This document shows, in pieces, positions 1-8,402 of a DNA stretch of 64,000 nt. Positions within the stretch are counted from its first letter, which is position 1, and each line of letters begins with the position of its first letter. Source of the DNA: Photobacterium profundum (GTDB taxonomy: Bacteria > Pseudomonadota > Gammaproteobacteria > Enterobacterales > Vibrionaceae); contig NZ_PYOD01000002.1 of NCBI RefSeq assembly GCF_003026285.1, forward strand, positions 868,001 to 932,000, in the 5' to 3' direction. The position numbers and the translations under genes are program-made. Below the pieces are notes generated by a model that had not been told where the DNA came from, ran no database searches, and worked only from the letters and a program-made list of their open reading frames with translations.

Positions 1-369
1 CCGCAAGACAACGGCGCTGATGATACGTTTTGGCGTGTCGTCGAAGACGTTAAAACACCACCGCTGGTGTATGTTGGTACTGACTGGTCGCGATTTAGAA
101 TGAATGGCCATTCGCTGAAATTCCCCGAACAATACAGTGTGTTTGAGTGGAACACATCGCTTCATTTCAGCACAGTTAAAAAAGCAGAGTCTTCTGACGA
201 TCTTATTATTCGGACCTTCAACCCCAGTATTGAGCCGATGGATATGGGCACGTTGAGATCATCGTTGGGTAAAAGAATTACCCGCTGTAGCTTGTCTGAA
301 CAGGCCAAAGGAAAGCTGAATGTGTCGGTTCAAGCCTGCACGCCTATTACGTTAAGAGTTGAAAGCTAA
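1..369 (+). CDS. C-terminal end of a GH38 alpha-mannosidase (5' end outside window)
   Basis: The reading frame is open from the first base, so this is the last 122 codons of a longer gene. The segment with KKAESSDDLIIRTFNPS resembles the C-terminal beta-sandwich of glycoside hydrolase family 38 enzymes, where a 'lKkaEdsdglivRlfNp' pattern is typical (family knowledge). The catalytic domain is not in the window. The stop codon lies one base before the ATG of the phosphotransferase gene, so the two are translationally close and probably one operon. E. coli mngB also sits beside PTS genes, so hydrolysis of a phosphorylated mannoside brought in by a PTS is a reasonable inference. Substrate cannot be read from this fragment. 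Confidence 0.7.
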   Translation, partial: PQDNGADDTFWRVVEDVKTPPLVYVGTDWSRFRMNGHSLKFPEQYSVFEWNTSLHFSTVKKAESSDDLIIRTFNPSIEPMDMGTLRSSLGKRITRCSLSEQAKGKLNVSVQACTPITLRVES

Positions 370-370
370 T

Positions 371-2866
371 ATGTTAGAAATTCATTTTATCTGCCCGCTT
401 CCTAATGGGGTGCATGCACGTCCGGCGACCGAAATTGAATTGCGCGCCAATAAATTTAAGTCAGACATTACTATCGAAAACGTGACCAAGAAGACTAGCG
501 CAAATGCGAAAAGCGTGCTGTCCATGATTGGTGCCGATATATTATTGGGTGATGAGTGCCGATTCATTATTCAAGGGGAAGATGAGCAAGAAGCACATCG
601 GCACTTGGGGATATTTGTTGATCAAGAACTGACGGGAATCGATAGCCCACAGGCCGAAGTAACAGGCAGAGAGGCTAAAGCTCTGCCTGGGTATTTGAGA
701 AGAACTAAACCGAATCTACTTAGAGGTAGTATTGCGGCCAGCGGTATTGGGCGTGGTAGGCCTGAGGTGGTGGGATGCGTTGATCTTCATGCACTAGCGG
801 CAGAGCTGCCAGTGGTCTCTCTGGATGACAAAGTGGCTGCTATTGATCTTGCTTTAACTAAAACAAGGCAAGATCTTGAAGACCAAATAGCACTTGCGGG
901 GGATGACGTCAGAACGATCCTGACCGCGCACCTGTCTATTCTCAATGATGCCACCTTGACTGCGAACATTGAAAAAAATCTGGGGCAATGCAATGCCGTT
1001 GCTGTAATTGCCGCAACCAGCGATGAACTCTGTGAGTCATTGCTTCACAGTGAAAGCGCTTATCTGCGCGAGCGAGCGCTGGATATCAGAGACATTGCCT
1101 CGCGCCTTGCCAGTAATATTGTTGGGTATTCCGTTTCTGCGGATATGCACCTGACTCAAGATAGCGTGATTATTTCTAATAGCCTGCTGACACCCAGTCA
1201 ACTTCTTGCATTGCCACTGGATAAAATTAAAGGCTTAGTCATGGGAGAGGGCGGTGACACCTCTCATACTGTGATCTTGGCACGTTCATTTGGTATTCCC
1301 ACACTGAGCGGAATAAAAGAGGCGGCTACACTCTGTCGACAAGCCAGCGTAGTGATCCTTGACGCGGATATTGGTGCATTGGTGATAGATCCAAGCTCCG
1401 ATACTGATCGTTACTATATGCTTGAGGCTCAGAAAAAAGAATTAATAGAGCGCAGGCTTAAGATGGTTAAGTTTCGAAAGATTGCGACCAAAGACCACGT
1501 GCCTGTTAATGTTTCAGCCAACATTGTGACATCTGGTGAAATCGATACGGTATTGGACAATGGTGCCGATGGGGTCGGACTTTATCGTACTGAAATGCTG
1601 TTTTGTGAGTGTAGCGCACCACCTTCGGAGCAAGAACAGTTTGACCATTACAGGCGGGTTATTGAAAAAGCACAAGGCAAGAAGGTTATCATACGTACGC
1701 TCGATATCGGTGGTGATAAACCGTGTGAGTTTATGGGGTTCCCGAACGAAGAAAACCCGTTTCTTGGTTATCGTGCCATTCGTATGTACTCAGAGTATAT
1801 CGAGATAATAAAAAACCAGTTTCGCGCGTTAATTCGTGCGAGCCAGTTTGGCGATGTATCGATTATGGTACCGATGATATCCAATCTCGATGAAATCCGT
1901 TGGATTCGTTCACTACTCGATGCTCTGCGAACAGAGCTTGAACAACAAGGAGTTGCGATCGGCAAGGTGTCTTTGGGGATCATGGTGGAGGTTCCATCTA
2001 CGCTGTACTTGCTTGAAAAATCTTCGGAATATATTGATTTTGTGTCTATCGGAAGTAATGACCTGACTCAGTATTTCTTTGCCTGCGATCGCGGAAACGA
2101 GCATGTAGCTTACCTTTATAATCATCGTGACCCCAGCTTTCTGGCACTGATCCGAGACATTGTTGCCCGTGCAAACTCTGCAGGGTTGGACGTAAGTATG
2201 TGTGGTGAAATGGCTGCAGACCCAGTGTCTATTCCGTTGCTTGTTGGTGCGGGGCTGCAAAATTTCAGTATGTCTGCGTCGCGTATCGGATTAACAAAGG
2301 AACTGGTTGAGAGCCTTAGCCAAAGCTCCTGCCAAACTTTGTTGGAAGAAGCGATTTCTTCTGAGTCATCAAAGGCAGTGACAGCGTTGGTGGAGGAAGC
2401 ATTTGCGGTTAATCAGCAGAAATATATCTTGGATGAAAGCCTAATCTTTACCCATCAATCATTGGCGACTAAGGCTGATGTGATTAAGGTGCTTACCGAT
2501 AATCTAGAAGTACAACAGCGTACTGGAACTGCAGCAGATGTAGATCGAGATATTTGGGAACGTGAAGCTATATTCTCGACTGCACTCGGATTCTCCGTAG
2601 CTGTTCCACATTGTAAGTCGGAATATGTTATCCACAACAGCTTGTCGGTGATGACACTCGAGAAGCCAATATCATGGGGGGAAGGTATCGATGTGGAGAT
2701 GATCATTATGATCACGGTGAACAAGAGTGATAGCGACGATACACATATGAAGGTTTTCTCAAAAATTGCCCGCAAACTAATGCATGAAGAATTTAGAAAT
2801 GCACTTCTTAATTCGTCTGATCGTCAGGATGTCCTAGCGCTGATGCAGGAAACTATTACCGTATAA
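371..2866 (+). CDS. Multiphosphoryl transfer protein HPr-EI-EIIA(Fru-type)
   Basis: This 831-residue fusion carries three phosphotransferase modules. An N-terminal HPr domain has the GVHARPAT active site (His15). A central enzyme I domain has the GGDTSHT phosphohistidine site (His299) and the C-terminal SMCGEMA site of PEP-binding enzyme I (Cys611). A C-terminal EIIA domain of the fructose/mannitol type has AVPH at His747. The length and order match E. coli FryA/PtsA-type proteins. It would take phosphate from PEP and pass it internally to a partner EIIBC, which is not in the window. The ATG at 371 is preferred over an upstream TTG at 359, because 831 residues fits the family and the TTG lies inside the mannosidase end. 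All three phosphorylatable histidines are present. Confidence 0.9.
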   Translation: MLEIHFICPLPNGVHARPATEIELRANKFKSDITIENVTKKTSANAKSVLSMIGADILLGDECRFIIQGEDEQEAHRHLGIFVDQELTGIDSPQAEVTGREAKALPGYLRRTKPNLLRGSIAASGIGRGRPEVVGCVDLHALAAELPVVSLDDKVAAIDLALTKTRQDLEDQIALAGDDVRTILTAHLSILNDATLTANIEKNLGQCNAVAVIAATSDELCESLLHSESAYLRERALDIRDIASRLASNIVGYSVSADMHLTQDSVIISNSLLTPSQLLALPLDKIKGLVMGEGGDTSHTVILARSFGIPTLSGIKEAATLCRQASVVILDADIGALVIDPSSDTDRYYMLEAQKKELIERRLKMVKFRKIATKDHVPVNVSANIVTSGEIDTVLDNGADGVGLYRTEMLFCECSAPPSEQEQFDHYRRVIEKAQGKKVIIRTLDIGGDKPCEFMGFPNEENPFLGYRAIRMYSEYIEIIKNQFRALIRASQFGDVSIMVPMISNLDEIRWIRSLLDALRTELEQQGVAIGKVSLGIMVEVPSTLYLLEKSSEYIDFVSIGSNDLTQYFFACDRGNEHVAYLYNHRDPSFLALIRDIVARANSAGLDVSMCGEMAADPVSIPLLVGAGLQNFSMSASRIGLTKELVESLSQSSCQTLLEEAISSESSKAVTALVEEAFAVNQQKYILDESLIFTHQSLATKADVIKVLTDNLEVQQRTGTAADVDRDIWEREAIFSTALGFSVAVPHCKSEYVIHNSLSVMTLEKPISWGEGIDVEMIIMITVNKSDSDDTHMKVFSKIARKLMHEEFRNALLNSSDRQDVLALMQETITV

Positions 2867-2893
2867 CCGGTGTTGATATATTCATTAATAAGG

Positions 2894-2918
2894 AAGGTCA
2901 GCCTATTATGCTGGCCTT
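2894..2918 (+). other. Intergenic hairpin after the PTS gene
   Basis: AAGGTCAGC pairs with GCTGGCCTT (one G-U pair) around a 7-base loop. No run of T follows, so it looks more like an mRNA-processing or stabilising hairpin between the PTS gene and the permease than an intrinsic terminator. Confidence 0.4.
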
Positions 2919-2926
2919 ACATCACT

Positions 2927-4096
2927 ATGGCTAATACAAACCGAAACGGATTGGTGTTGCTTTCTCTGACTTTTTTGTCATGGGGGCTACTTACATCCGC
3001 AAATAGTATTCTTGTCCCTCACTTTCAGTCGCTTTTTGGACTGAATTATAAGCAGTCTATGTTGGTACAGATAGCCTTTTATCTGGCCCCTTTTGTGACC
3101 TGTATTCCCTGTTCACAAGTGATGAACAGATTAGGTTATAAAGTATCATTGAGCCTGTCGTTACTTCTGGCAGCTGTGGGCGGTTGCTCTTTTAGCTTCG
3201 CTATTGCCATGGGTTCTTTTACTGGTTCTCTTGTTGGTATATTTGTGATTGCGCTTGGTGTTGCTGCAATGCAGGTGGTTGCAAACCCTTATGTTACGCA
3301 GATAGGTGAAGTCAGAACGGCATCTCGACGGTTAACTTTTACATCGTCGATCAATTCACTCGGCACGACTTTGGCTCCGCTAATCCTTGGTATAACATTG
3401 GCGTCAGCAGGGGTTGAGAATATTTATCTTATTCTCTCTGTTGGTTTGTTGCTCTTAAGTTTACTTACTTGGAAAGGACCGTTGCAAGATGTACGGGGGA
3501 AAGGAGGGGTTAAGTTGCATGGCCAGCTGATTGCACTAACGAATCACAAACCTTTCTTACTTGGTGCTGTAACTATCTTTGTTTATGTCGGTGTTGAAGT
3601 AGCAATTGGAACAGTCACTATCAGTTACTTGAGTGATAAAAATATCGTCAACTTAACGAGTACTGCAGCGGCAAGTTTGATCAGCCTATATTGGGCTGGA
3701 TCGATGGTTGGTCGTTTTGCTTACAGCTTTTTGGGTCGTAAGGTCGAGTCAATGAGGGCTTTATTTTTCAGCGCATTACTCGCCGTTCTGCTTATTATCC
3801 TCGCCATGTTTAATGGCAATGTATTTGGCGCAGTCTGCCTGATAGCAATAGGCCTATGTAACTCATTTATGTATCCGGTAATTTTTTATAAATCGATTGA
3901 AGGGCTAAAAGATCTAACCAGCTCAGGTTCCGCAGTGCTGGTGATGTGTAGTGTCGGTGGTGGTATAGTTCCTTTCGTTCAGGCAAGTCTGATTGACCAT
4001 ACCAGTATCCCATTTAGTTATATAGTGCCGCTGCTGGGCTATCTGATAATTGCCAGTTATGGGTTATATAGCAAATCCTCAAGTTCGAAGCGCTGA
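2927..4096 (+). CDS. FHS-family (FucP/GluP-like) sugar MFS permease
   Basis: The protein has 389 residues with about twelve hydrophobic segments. The early SANSILVPHFQS segment and the VANPYVTQIGE segment after helix 4 are characteristic of fucose-galactose-glucose/H+ symporters (FucP, GluP), which bring sugars in with protons. The ATG at 2927 is chosen because the upstream GTG extension encodes polar residues that overlap the intergenic hairpin. It follows the mannosidase and PTS genes in the same direction, so it probably imports a related free sugar, perhaps the one released by the glycosidase. The exact sugar is unknown. Confidence 0.8.
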   Translation: MANTNRNGLVLLSLTFLSWGLLTSANSILVPHFQSLFGLNYKQSMLVQIAFYLAPFVTCIPCSQVMNRLGYKVSLSLSLLLAAVGGCSFSFAIAMGSFTGSLVGIFVIALGVAAMQVVANPYVTQIGEVRTASRRLTFTSSINSLGTTLAPLILGITLASAGVENIYLILSVGLLLLSLLTWKGPLQDVRGKGGVKLHGQLIALTNHKPFLLGAVTIFVYVGVEVAIGTVTISYLSDKNIVNLTSTAAASLISLYWAGSMVGRFAYSFLGRKVESMRALFFSALLAVLLIILAMFNGNVFGAVCLIAIGLCNSFMYPVIFYKSIEGLKDLTSSGSAVLVMCSVGGGIVPFVQASLIDHTSIPFSYIVPLLGYLIIASYGLYSKSSSSKR

Positions 4097-4126
4097 CGAG
4101 TGCCTCGCTATCAAATATTCGCTACA

Positions 4127-4156
4127 CTGACTGTATATTTAAATTCATACAATCAG
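4127..4156 (+). other. Imperfect inverted repeat upstream of small exported protein
   Basis: CTGACTGTAT and ATACAATCAG face each other around a 10-base AT-rich loop, with one mismatch. It ends about 10 bases before the likely start codon, so it could be an operator or a leader hairpin. No regulator is suggested by the sequence. Confidence 0.3.
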
Positions 4157-4165
4157 GTCATGGTT

Positions 4166-4474
4166 ATGAACAAAAGTAGTTCTGTTATGTCTCATCTTTT
4201 AGTTATGGTGAGTTTTTGTATTGGGGGTAATGTATTCGCTGGTGTGATAGACCCTGACTGTACACCAGAAAAAGCCATGAAAAGCACAGCGGCTAAAGCG
4301 ACAGTTGGCGTAAGTGGGCGATGTTCACCGACAGAAGCCGCAAAGGATACGGCGACAAAATCGGTGGGTAATGCATTGCCTAATGATGGTGTAGCAGGAA
4401 AAGCCGTTGATATGGCAACTCCAGATAAAGATCAAGGCGCATTAAAAAAAGCGGGCAAAGCGGCGTCTAATTAG
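4166..4474 (+). CDS. Small exported protein of unknown function
   Basis: I do not recognise a named family. The ATG at 4166 has AGGT seven bases upstream and begins a clear signal peptide (MNKSSS, hydrophobic stretch, then NVFA before GVIDPDC). The mature part is about 77 residues, rich in Ala, Lys, Thr and Asp, with only two cysteines (DPDC and GRCSP), which could form one disulfide in the periplasm. An ATG two codons upstream (4160) is also possible. The KAMKSTAAKATVG and EAAKDTATKSVGN segments look like a loose internal repeat of an amphipathic Lys/Ala helix. It is followed by a strong terminator, so it may be a single-gene unit. Function unknown. Confidence 0.6.
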   Translation: MNKSSSVMSHLLVMVSFCIGGNVFAGVIDPDCTPEKAMKSTAAKATVGVSGRCSPTEAAKDTATKSVGNALPNDGVAGKAVDMATPDKDQGALKKAGKAASN

Positions 4475-4521
4475 ATCAACCGAATAAGGAACATGAAGTT
4501 GAGCGTTTTAAAGCATTAATC

Positions 4522-4575
4522 AAAACACCTTTCTATTTTCTTTGCTGATTGAAAGAAAATAGAAAGGTGTTTTTT
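4522..4575. terminator. Strong intrinsic terminator (22-bp stem)
   Basis: A perfect 22-bp stem starting AAAACACCTTTC and closing with its complement, around an 8-base loop, is followed by T residues. The A-rich left arm makes it usable in both directions. It separates the exported protein gene from the nitrilase gene. Confidence 0.9.
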
Positions 4576-4680
4576 GTCATTGTAATAGTTATAAACAATA
4601 TTTCGGTTAGTATTGGCTGCCTAAATTAAAGTAATTATATACATTGGGAATATAAGACATATTGATGGTTAAGGGTAATA

Positions 4681-5520
4681 ATGAAAATTAGTTTGGTCCA
4701 GATGGATGTCATTCATAAAGATGTGGCAGGTAATATTGCCTTGCTAGATCAGCTTATGAACCAAGCAGTCAATAATGCTATTGATATATCTGGTGGTGGT
4801 CTAGGTGAACTGGTTGTTACGCCTGAACTTTTTTCGACGGGCTATCTTTTTGACCACCCAGGCGAGATCCATCAATTAGCAGAAAGCATTGATGGAAAAA
4901 CGGTTACGTCTTTGATTACACTTGCTAAGAAGTATCACGTTACTTTGGTTGCTGGTATTGCAGAAAAGCGACATGGTGAATTTTATAATAGTGTCATTGT
5001 TGTTAATGAATCAGGTTTGCAAGAAGTTTATCGAAAGTTAGCGCTTACTAATGTCGATAAGCAGTATTTCTCTCGTGGTGATGAATTAGTTACGTTTAAA
5101 TTACAAGGAATATGTTTCGGTATCGCTATTTGTTTTGATCTATGGTTCCCTGAAATTACCCGCTTGTACGCACAACGTGATGTTGATGTGTTATTGCATC
5201 CTGCCAATTTTGGCGGTGAGCAAAGCTTAGTAATTAGCCGTGCCCGTGCTATTGAAAATGCAATGTATGTTGCAACGTGTAATCGCGTTGGGATAGAAGA
5301 AACTCAAGCGATTAGTGGTCATTACTGTGGTGGTAGCCAAATCATCGACCCAACAGGAAATGCATTAATTCAAGCTGACGATCAACAAGCATTACTCACC
5401 GTTGAGCTGCCTATTTTGACCGGCAATAAACCGAAACGAGTGATTGGTGTCCCAATGCTGGATGAAGCGTTATGTATAAATACAGTATTACAGGTATCAG
5501 ATAAGCATTCATTAAATTGA
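4681..5520 (+). CDS. Nitrilase-superfamily carbon-nitrogen hydrolase
   Basis: The 279-residue protein has the complete Glu-Lys-Cys triad of the family: Glu49 in TPELFSTGY, Lys119 in YRKLALT and Cys151 in AICFDLWFPE. This fold hydrolyses amides or nitriles (omega-amidase, N-carbamoyl-amine hydrolase and similar) in the cytoplasm. The PELFSTGY variant resembles the general amidase branch, and I cannot assign the substrate. An AT-rich region downstream of the strong terminator should hold its promoter. N-carbamoylputrescine amidohydrolase is a member of this superfamily, but nothing here links this gene to the agmatine cluster 50 kb away. It is followed by a globin gene after 142 bases. Confidence 0.85.
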   Translation: MKISLVQMDVIHKDVAGNIALLDQLMNQAVNNAIDISGGGLGELVVTPELFSTGYLFDHPGEIHQLAESIDGKTVTSLITLAKKYHVTLVAGIAEKRHGEFYNSVIVVNESGLQEVYRKLALTNVDKQYFSRGDELVTFKLQGICFGIAICFDLWFPEITRLYAQRDVDVLLHPANFGGEQSLVISRARAIENAMYVATCNRVGIEETQAISGHYCGGSQIIDPTGNALIQADDQQALLTVELPILTGNKPKRVIGVPMLDEALCINTVLQVSDKHSLN

Positions 5521-5539
5521 TGAAGTGAAGAATAGTATG

Positions 5540-5563
5540 TCAGGTTTTTGTTATAAAGCCTGA
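5540..5563 (+). terminator. Weak hairpin after nitrilase gene
   Basis: TCAGG pairs with CCTGA, with extra T-A pairs toward the loop and one bulge. The stem is short and the downstream T-run is poor, so at best it is a leaky terminator before the globin gene. Confidence 0.3.
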
Positions 5564-5662
5564 AATCTGAATGGGCATCAAGAAGCGAAGATAAAATCAT
5601 ACACAGACTAAATTGTGTTCATAGACTGTTAGGAGAACGGTGACTTAAGAGAGTATTTATTG

Positions 5663-6055
5663 ATGGAAAAATATAACCTTTACCAAGCTAGCTATCAGCG
5701 TTGTATGGGCAATGATGATTTTTTACCTTTATTCTATTCGTTATTTATAAATGCAGATATTGCTATTAAAGATATGTTTGGAAGTACGGATAAAGAACAG
5801 CAAATACTTACATTAAAAGCATCTCTCGCGATGCTCCAGCCTGCTCAAGACCTAATTACTCACGAACAGTTAATCAAAAGTATTGCCCTACGCCATAAAA
5901 AAATGAATATTGCTCCTCATTTATTCAATGTTTGGTTTGATTGTTTAATGCAAGCCGTCAAACAATACGACCCTCAGTATAATGAGGACTTGCATACCAT
6001 CTGGCGCGAGCAACTCGATTTTGGAATAAAGCTAATGACCAAAGAAAGTCAGTAG
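5663..6055 (+). CDS. Single-domain bacterial globin
   Basis: The 130-residue protein is all-helical. It carries the pattern of bacterial globins around the proximal heme ligand: SIALRHKKMNIAPHLFNVWFDCLM, here broken as SIALRHKKMN then IAPHLFNVWF, with His78 as the likely iron ligand. The FLPLFYSLFIN segment fits the B/C helix region that lines the distal pocket. It is shorter than Vgb/Hmp globin domains but longer than most truncated globins. It probably binds heme in the cytoplasm and handles O2 or NO (family knowledge). The ATG at 5663 is chosen over the adjoining TTG. There is no reductase domain, so any enzymatic cycle would need a partner. Confidence 0.7.
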   Translation: MEKYNLYQASYQRCMGNDDFLPLFYSLFINADIAIKDMFGSTDKEQQILTLKASLAMLQPAQDLITHEQLIKSIALRHKKMNIAPHLFNVWFDCLMQAVKQYDPQYNEDLHTIWREQLDFGIKLMTKESQ

Positions 6056-6177
6056 CTTGTTGTTTGCATGTAGTGTTCAGCGCTTCATTCAACTTTCGGG
6101 ATGATTGGGGTATGCGCCTCTCCCTATATTCAATACTGCTTCTCATCTTGTATTATGACTAAACCGTGAGATGATGA

Positions 6178-6213
6178 TTTTCCGCATTCATTATCAATAT
6201 TCCGCGTGAAAAC
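6178..6213 (+). promoter_or_regulatory. Candidate Lrp/AsnC-type half-sites upstream of dpaL
   Basis: TCCGCATT (6181) and TCCGCGTG (6201) recur exactly 20 bases apart, two helical turns. The first matches one arm of the palindrome in front of the AsnC-family gene at 8236. This suggests the same regulator binds both promoters. Inference from shared sequence only. Confidence 0.4.
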
Positions 6214-6270
6214 CTCATTTTTTGTCTTAACAAGGCATAACTGCTGCAATCGCCCTTGATAGAATTTTAA

Positions 6271-6305
6271 TCTCGAAAACTATTCGTGAAAACAATCTCG
6301 AAAAC
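6271..6305 (+). repeat. Tandem CTCGAAAAC/TTCGTGAAAAC elements in the dpaL promoter
   Basis: Three near-copies (TCTCGAAAAC at 6271, TTCGTGAAAAC at 6283, ATCTCGAAAAC at 6295) are spaced 12 bases apart, and a fourth relative, CGCGTGAAAAC, lies at 6203. They end about 33 bases before the dpaL start. They could be regulator-binding repeats or overlap the core promoter. Confidence 0.35.
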
Positions 6306-6337
6306 ATCATGTGTATCTCATAAAAGGACGATCATCT

Positions 6338-7531
6338 ATGCCACTACTGACAGGCACATTGACCCATTTTTCTAACCATAAAGCACATTCAGATACTGAA
6401 TATTCTGCCGATCAGCGCACTATTTTAAGCGTGGAAAGTGCAGATCAAGCTATCAGTGATATCACACAGTGGCCGGGTTACGCTGTCACGCCATTGCATT
6501 CATTGAATGATATTGCGATATCAACAGGGCTTGAGAAGTTGTGGTACAAAGATGAATCACAGCGCTTTGGTTTAAAAAGCTTTAAAGCATTGGGTGGCGC
6601 TTATGCCGTGGCACGTCAGTTACAAGCGGTGCTGACGGTTCGATATGGAAAAACCCCCACGATTACGGATTTATTGGCTGGTAAGTGGCAATCTGAAGCT
6701 GCTGAAATTGTGGTGAGCTGCGCGACGGATGGCAACCATGGTCGTTCAGTTGCTTGGGGGGCACAGATGTTTGGTTGTGGCTGTGTGATTTACATTCACC
6801 GCGATGTATCGGAAGGGCGTAAGCAAGCGATGGAAGCTTTTGGTGCTGAGGTTGTTCGTATCAGCGGCAATTATGATGAATCGGTGCGTTTGGCTGACTC
6901 TGAAGCTAAAGCGCATAATCGCGTGATTGTGTCAGATACTTCGTATGAAGGTTACATGGAGATCCCAAAAGATGTGGCATTGGGTTATACCGTGATGCTG
7001 GCTGAAATTGTGGAACAATTGAACGATGAAATCCCAACACATGTTTTTGTACAAGGTGGTGTGGGTGGTTTAGCCTCAGCAGTATGTGGTTACTTTTGGG
7101 ATTTATGGGGTAAACAGCGCCCACGTTTCATTATCGTAGAACCAGAGCAAGCAAACTGTCTTCAGCAAAGTGCACAGGCGGGCAAACCTGTTGTTGTTGG
7201 TGGCGACCTTGATACCTTAATGGCAGGCTTGGCGTGCGGTGAAGTGTCGAGCTTGGCGTGGACTATTCTGGAAAATGGTGCTGATGACTTCATGACTCTC
7301 AGTGAAGATGCTATTCCCCAAGCGATGCGCTTACTCGCGAAAGGCTATCAAGCCGATACTGCAATTGAAGCGGGTGAATCTGCAGTGCCGGGTTTTGCGG
7401 CGGCTGTATTAGCCCGCCAACATCCTGAATTTGCACAAGCGATGCAATTGGACACATCAAGTCGCGTGTTAGTGATTGGTACTGAAGGGGCGACTGATCC
7501 CGACCTGTATAAACAGCTTATCTCTGAATAG
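6338..7531 (+). CDS. dpaL: 2,3-diaminopropionate ammonia-lyase
   Basis: The 397-residue protein matches E. coli YgeX/DpaL in length and motifs. This PLP enzyme converts 2,3-diaminopropionate to pyruvate and two ammonia. The PLP lysine is Lys83 in LKSFKALGGAYAV. The two acidic catalytic residues described for the E. coli enzyme are kept as Asp131 (ATDGNHGR) and Asp200 (VSDTSYEGY). The glycine-rich phosphate loop is QGGVGG. The ATG at 6338 is chosen because AAAGGA lies about ten bases upstream; an earlier GTG at 6311 would leave that Shine-Dalgarno site inside the gene. It sits at the head of a catabolic island with an AsnC regulator, an EutA-like protein, two hydrolases and a TRAP importer, so it probably performs the last step. 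EutB-like activity on another amino acid cannot be excluded. Confidence 0.88.
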   Translation: MPLLTGTLTHFSNHKAHSDTEYSADQRTILSVESADQAISDITQWPGYAVTPLHSLNDIAISTGLEKLWYKDESQRFGLKSFKALGGAYAVARQLQAVLTVRYGKTPTITDLLAGKWQSEAAEIVVSCATDGNHGRSVAWGAQMFGCGCVIYIHRDVSEGRKQAMEAFGAEVVRISGNYDESVRLADSEAKAHNRVIVSDTSYEGYMEIPKDVALGYTVMLAEIVEQLNDEIPTHVFVQGGVGGLASAVCGYFWDLWGKQRPRFIIVEPEQANCLQQSAQAGKPVVVGGDLDTLMAGLACGEVSSLAWTILENGADDFMTLSEDAIPQAMRLLAKGYQADTAIEAGESAVPGFAAAVLARQHPEFAQAMQLDTSSRVLVIGTEGATDPDLYKQLISE

Positions 7532-7576
7532 CTAATTGCTTAATAGTAAGTGATTTATTAGTAGTTAGTTAATAGT

Positions 7577-7615
7577 AAAAAAACGGTGTGAAGCTGATCT
7601 TCGCACCGTTTTTTT
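7577..7615. terminator. Bidirectional terminator between dpaL and the AsnC-family gene
   Basis: AAACGGTGTGAAG pairs with CTTCGCACCGTTT (one G-U pair) around CTGAT, flanked by A and T runs. It serves both converging genes. Confidence 0.9.
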
Positions 7616-7616
7616 A

Positions 7617-8108
7617 TCAATCTTGTTGGTCATCAATTGGGATGGTCAGGCCCACTTTGACTGGATCCATCACTACATTGGTTTGAAAGCTTTTGATATT
7701 AGCGTTATCAAAGAAGGCTTCACGGGTGAAATTATCGTATCCCTCCATATCGACAGCCGTCACAATCAAAATGAAATCTGAACTGCCTGTTACGTAATAA
7801 CACTGTTGAACAGATCGGTTAGCATTCATCTCTTTTTTAAAGTTGTGCATCAAATCTACACGTTCGCGTTCTAACGTTACTTGAACCACAAAAGTCATCG
7901 CATGCCCAATCGCTTTTGGGTTGATGACTGATACGTCAGCTTGAATGATGCCCTGTGCACGCATACGTTTTAAACGACGTTGAACTGCAGCTGGCGATAA
8001 CCCTACCTGTTCTGCAATCTGATCTGACGTTGTTCGGTTCGATACTTGAACAATATCCAGAATTTTACGATCGAAATTGTCTACGGATGGGGTCGGTGAA
8101 TGAGCCAT
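7617..8108 (-). CDS. Lrp/AsnC-family regulator
   Basis: The 163-residue protein has the standard layout: an N-terminal winged helix (ILDIVQVSNRTTSDQIAEQV, then GLSPAAVQRRLKRMRAQGII) and a C-terminal RAM/AsnC ligand-binding domain (YYVTGSSDFILIVTA). These proteins bind an amino acid or related effector and control nearby catabolic genes. The gene lies between dpaL and the divergent EutA-like gene. DoeX, a regulator of ectoine utilisation, belongs to the same family (established knowledge), which strengthens the parallel with that pathway. A 19-bp palindrome in its own promoter, with related half-sites before dpaL, suggests autoregulation and control of the island. The effector is unknown; diaminopropionate or an acylated derivative is my guess. 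Confidence 0.88.
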   Translation of the reverse strand: MAHSPTPSVDNFDRKILDIVQVSNRTTSDQIAEQVGLSPAAVQRRLKRMRAQGIIQADVSVINPKAIGHAMTFVVQVTLERERVDLMHNFKKEMNANRSVQQCYYVTGSSDFILIVTAVDMEGYDNFTREAFFDNANIKSFQTNVVMDPVKVGLTIPIDDQQD

Positions 8109-8235
8109 ACCAATGTATTCCTTGTTTTTTTGTTGTGAAAATGTTGCTCGTTTTATGTGACCGATCTAAAGGTAATTTTTATCACGTAACGTACGTGTTT
8201 GGCTCGGTAATGAAAAAGTACTATAGCGCAAGAAA

Positions 8236-8254
8236 AATGCGGATATTCCGCATT
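8236..8254. promoter_or_regulatory. Palindromic operator candidate for the AsnC-family regulator
   Basis: AATGCGGA-TAT-TCCGCATT is a perfect inverted repeat with 8-bp arms, located between the divergent regulator and EutA-like genes. Size and position fit Lrp/AsnC family sites. Confidence 0.55.
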
Positions 8255-8402
8255 ATTTAGGGTGTTTTGAAGGAATTTCTTTAATGCGCTCGAGGCATTA
8301 TTGATCTTGTAAACGAAATGTAAAGAAAAGAGTCGTGTGAAATTGGTTGGATTGTAAATAAGTGATGATTACATCGTTTTAACAATGACAAGGATAGATT
8401 GT

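Noticed and set aside
1913-2260. 115-residue leftward frame inside the PTS fusion gene
   Set aside because: Shadow of a strongly supported gene; no family pattern.
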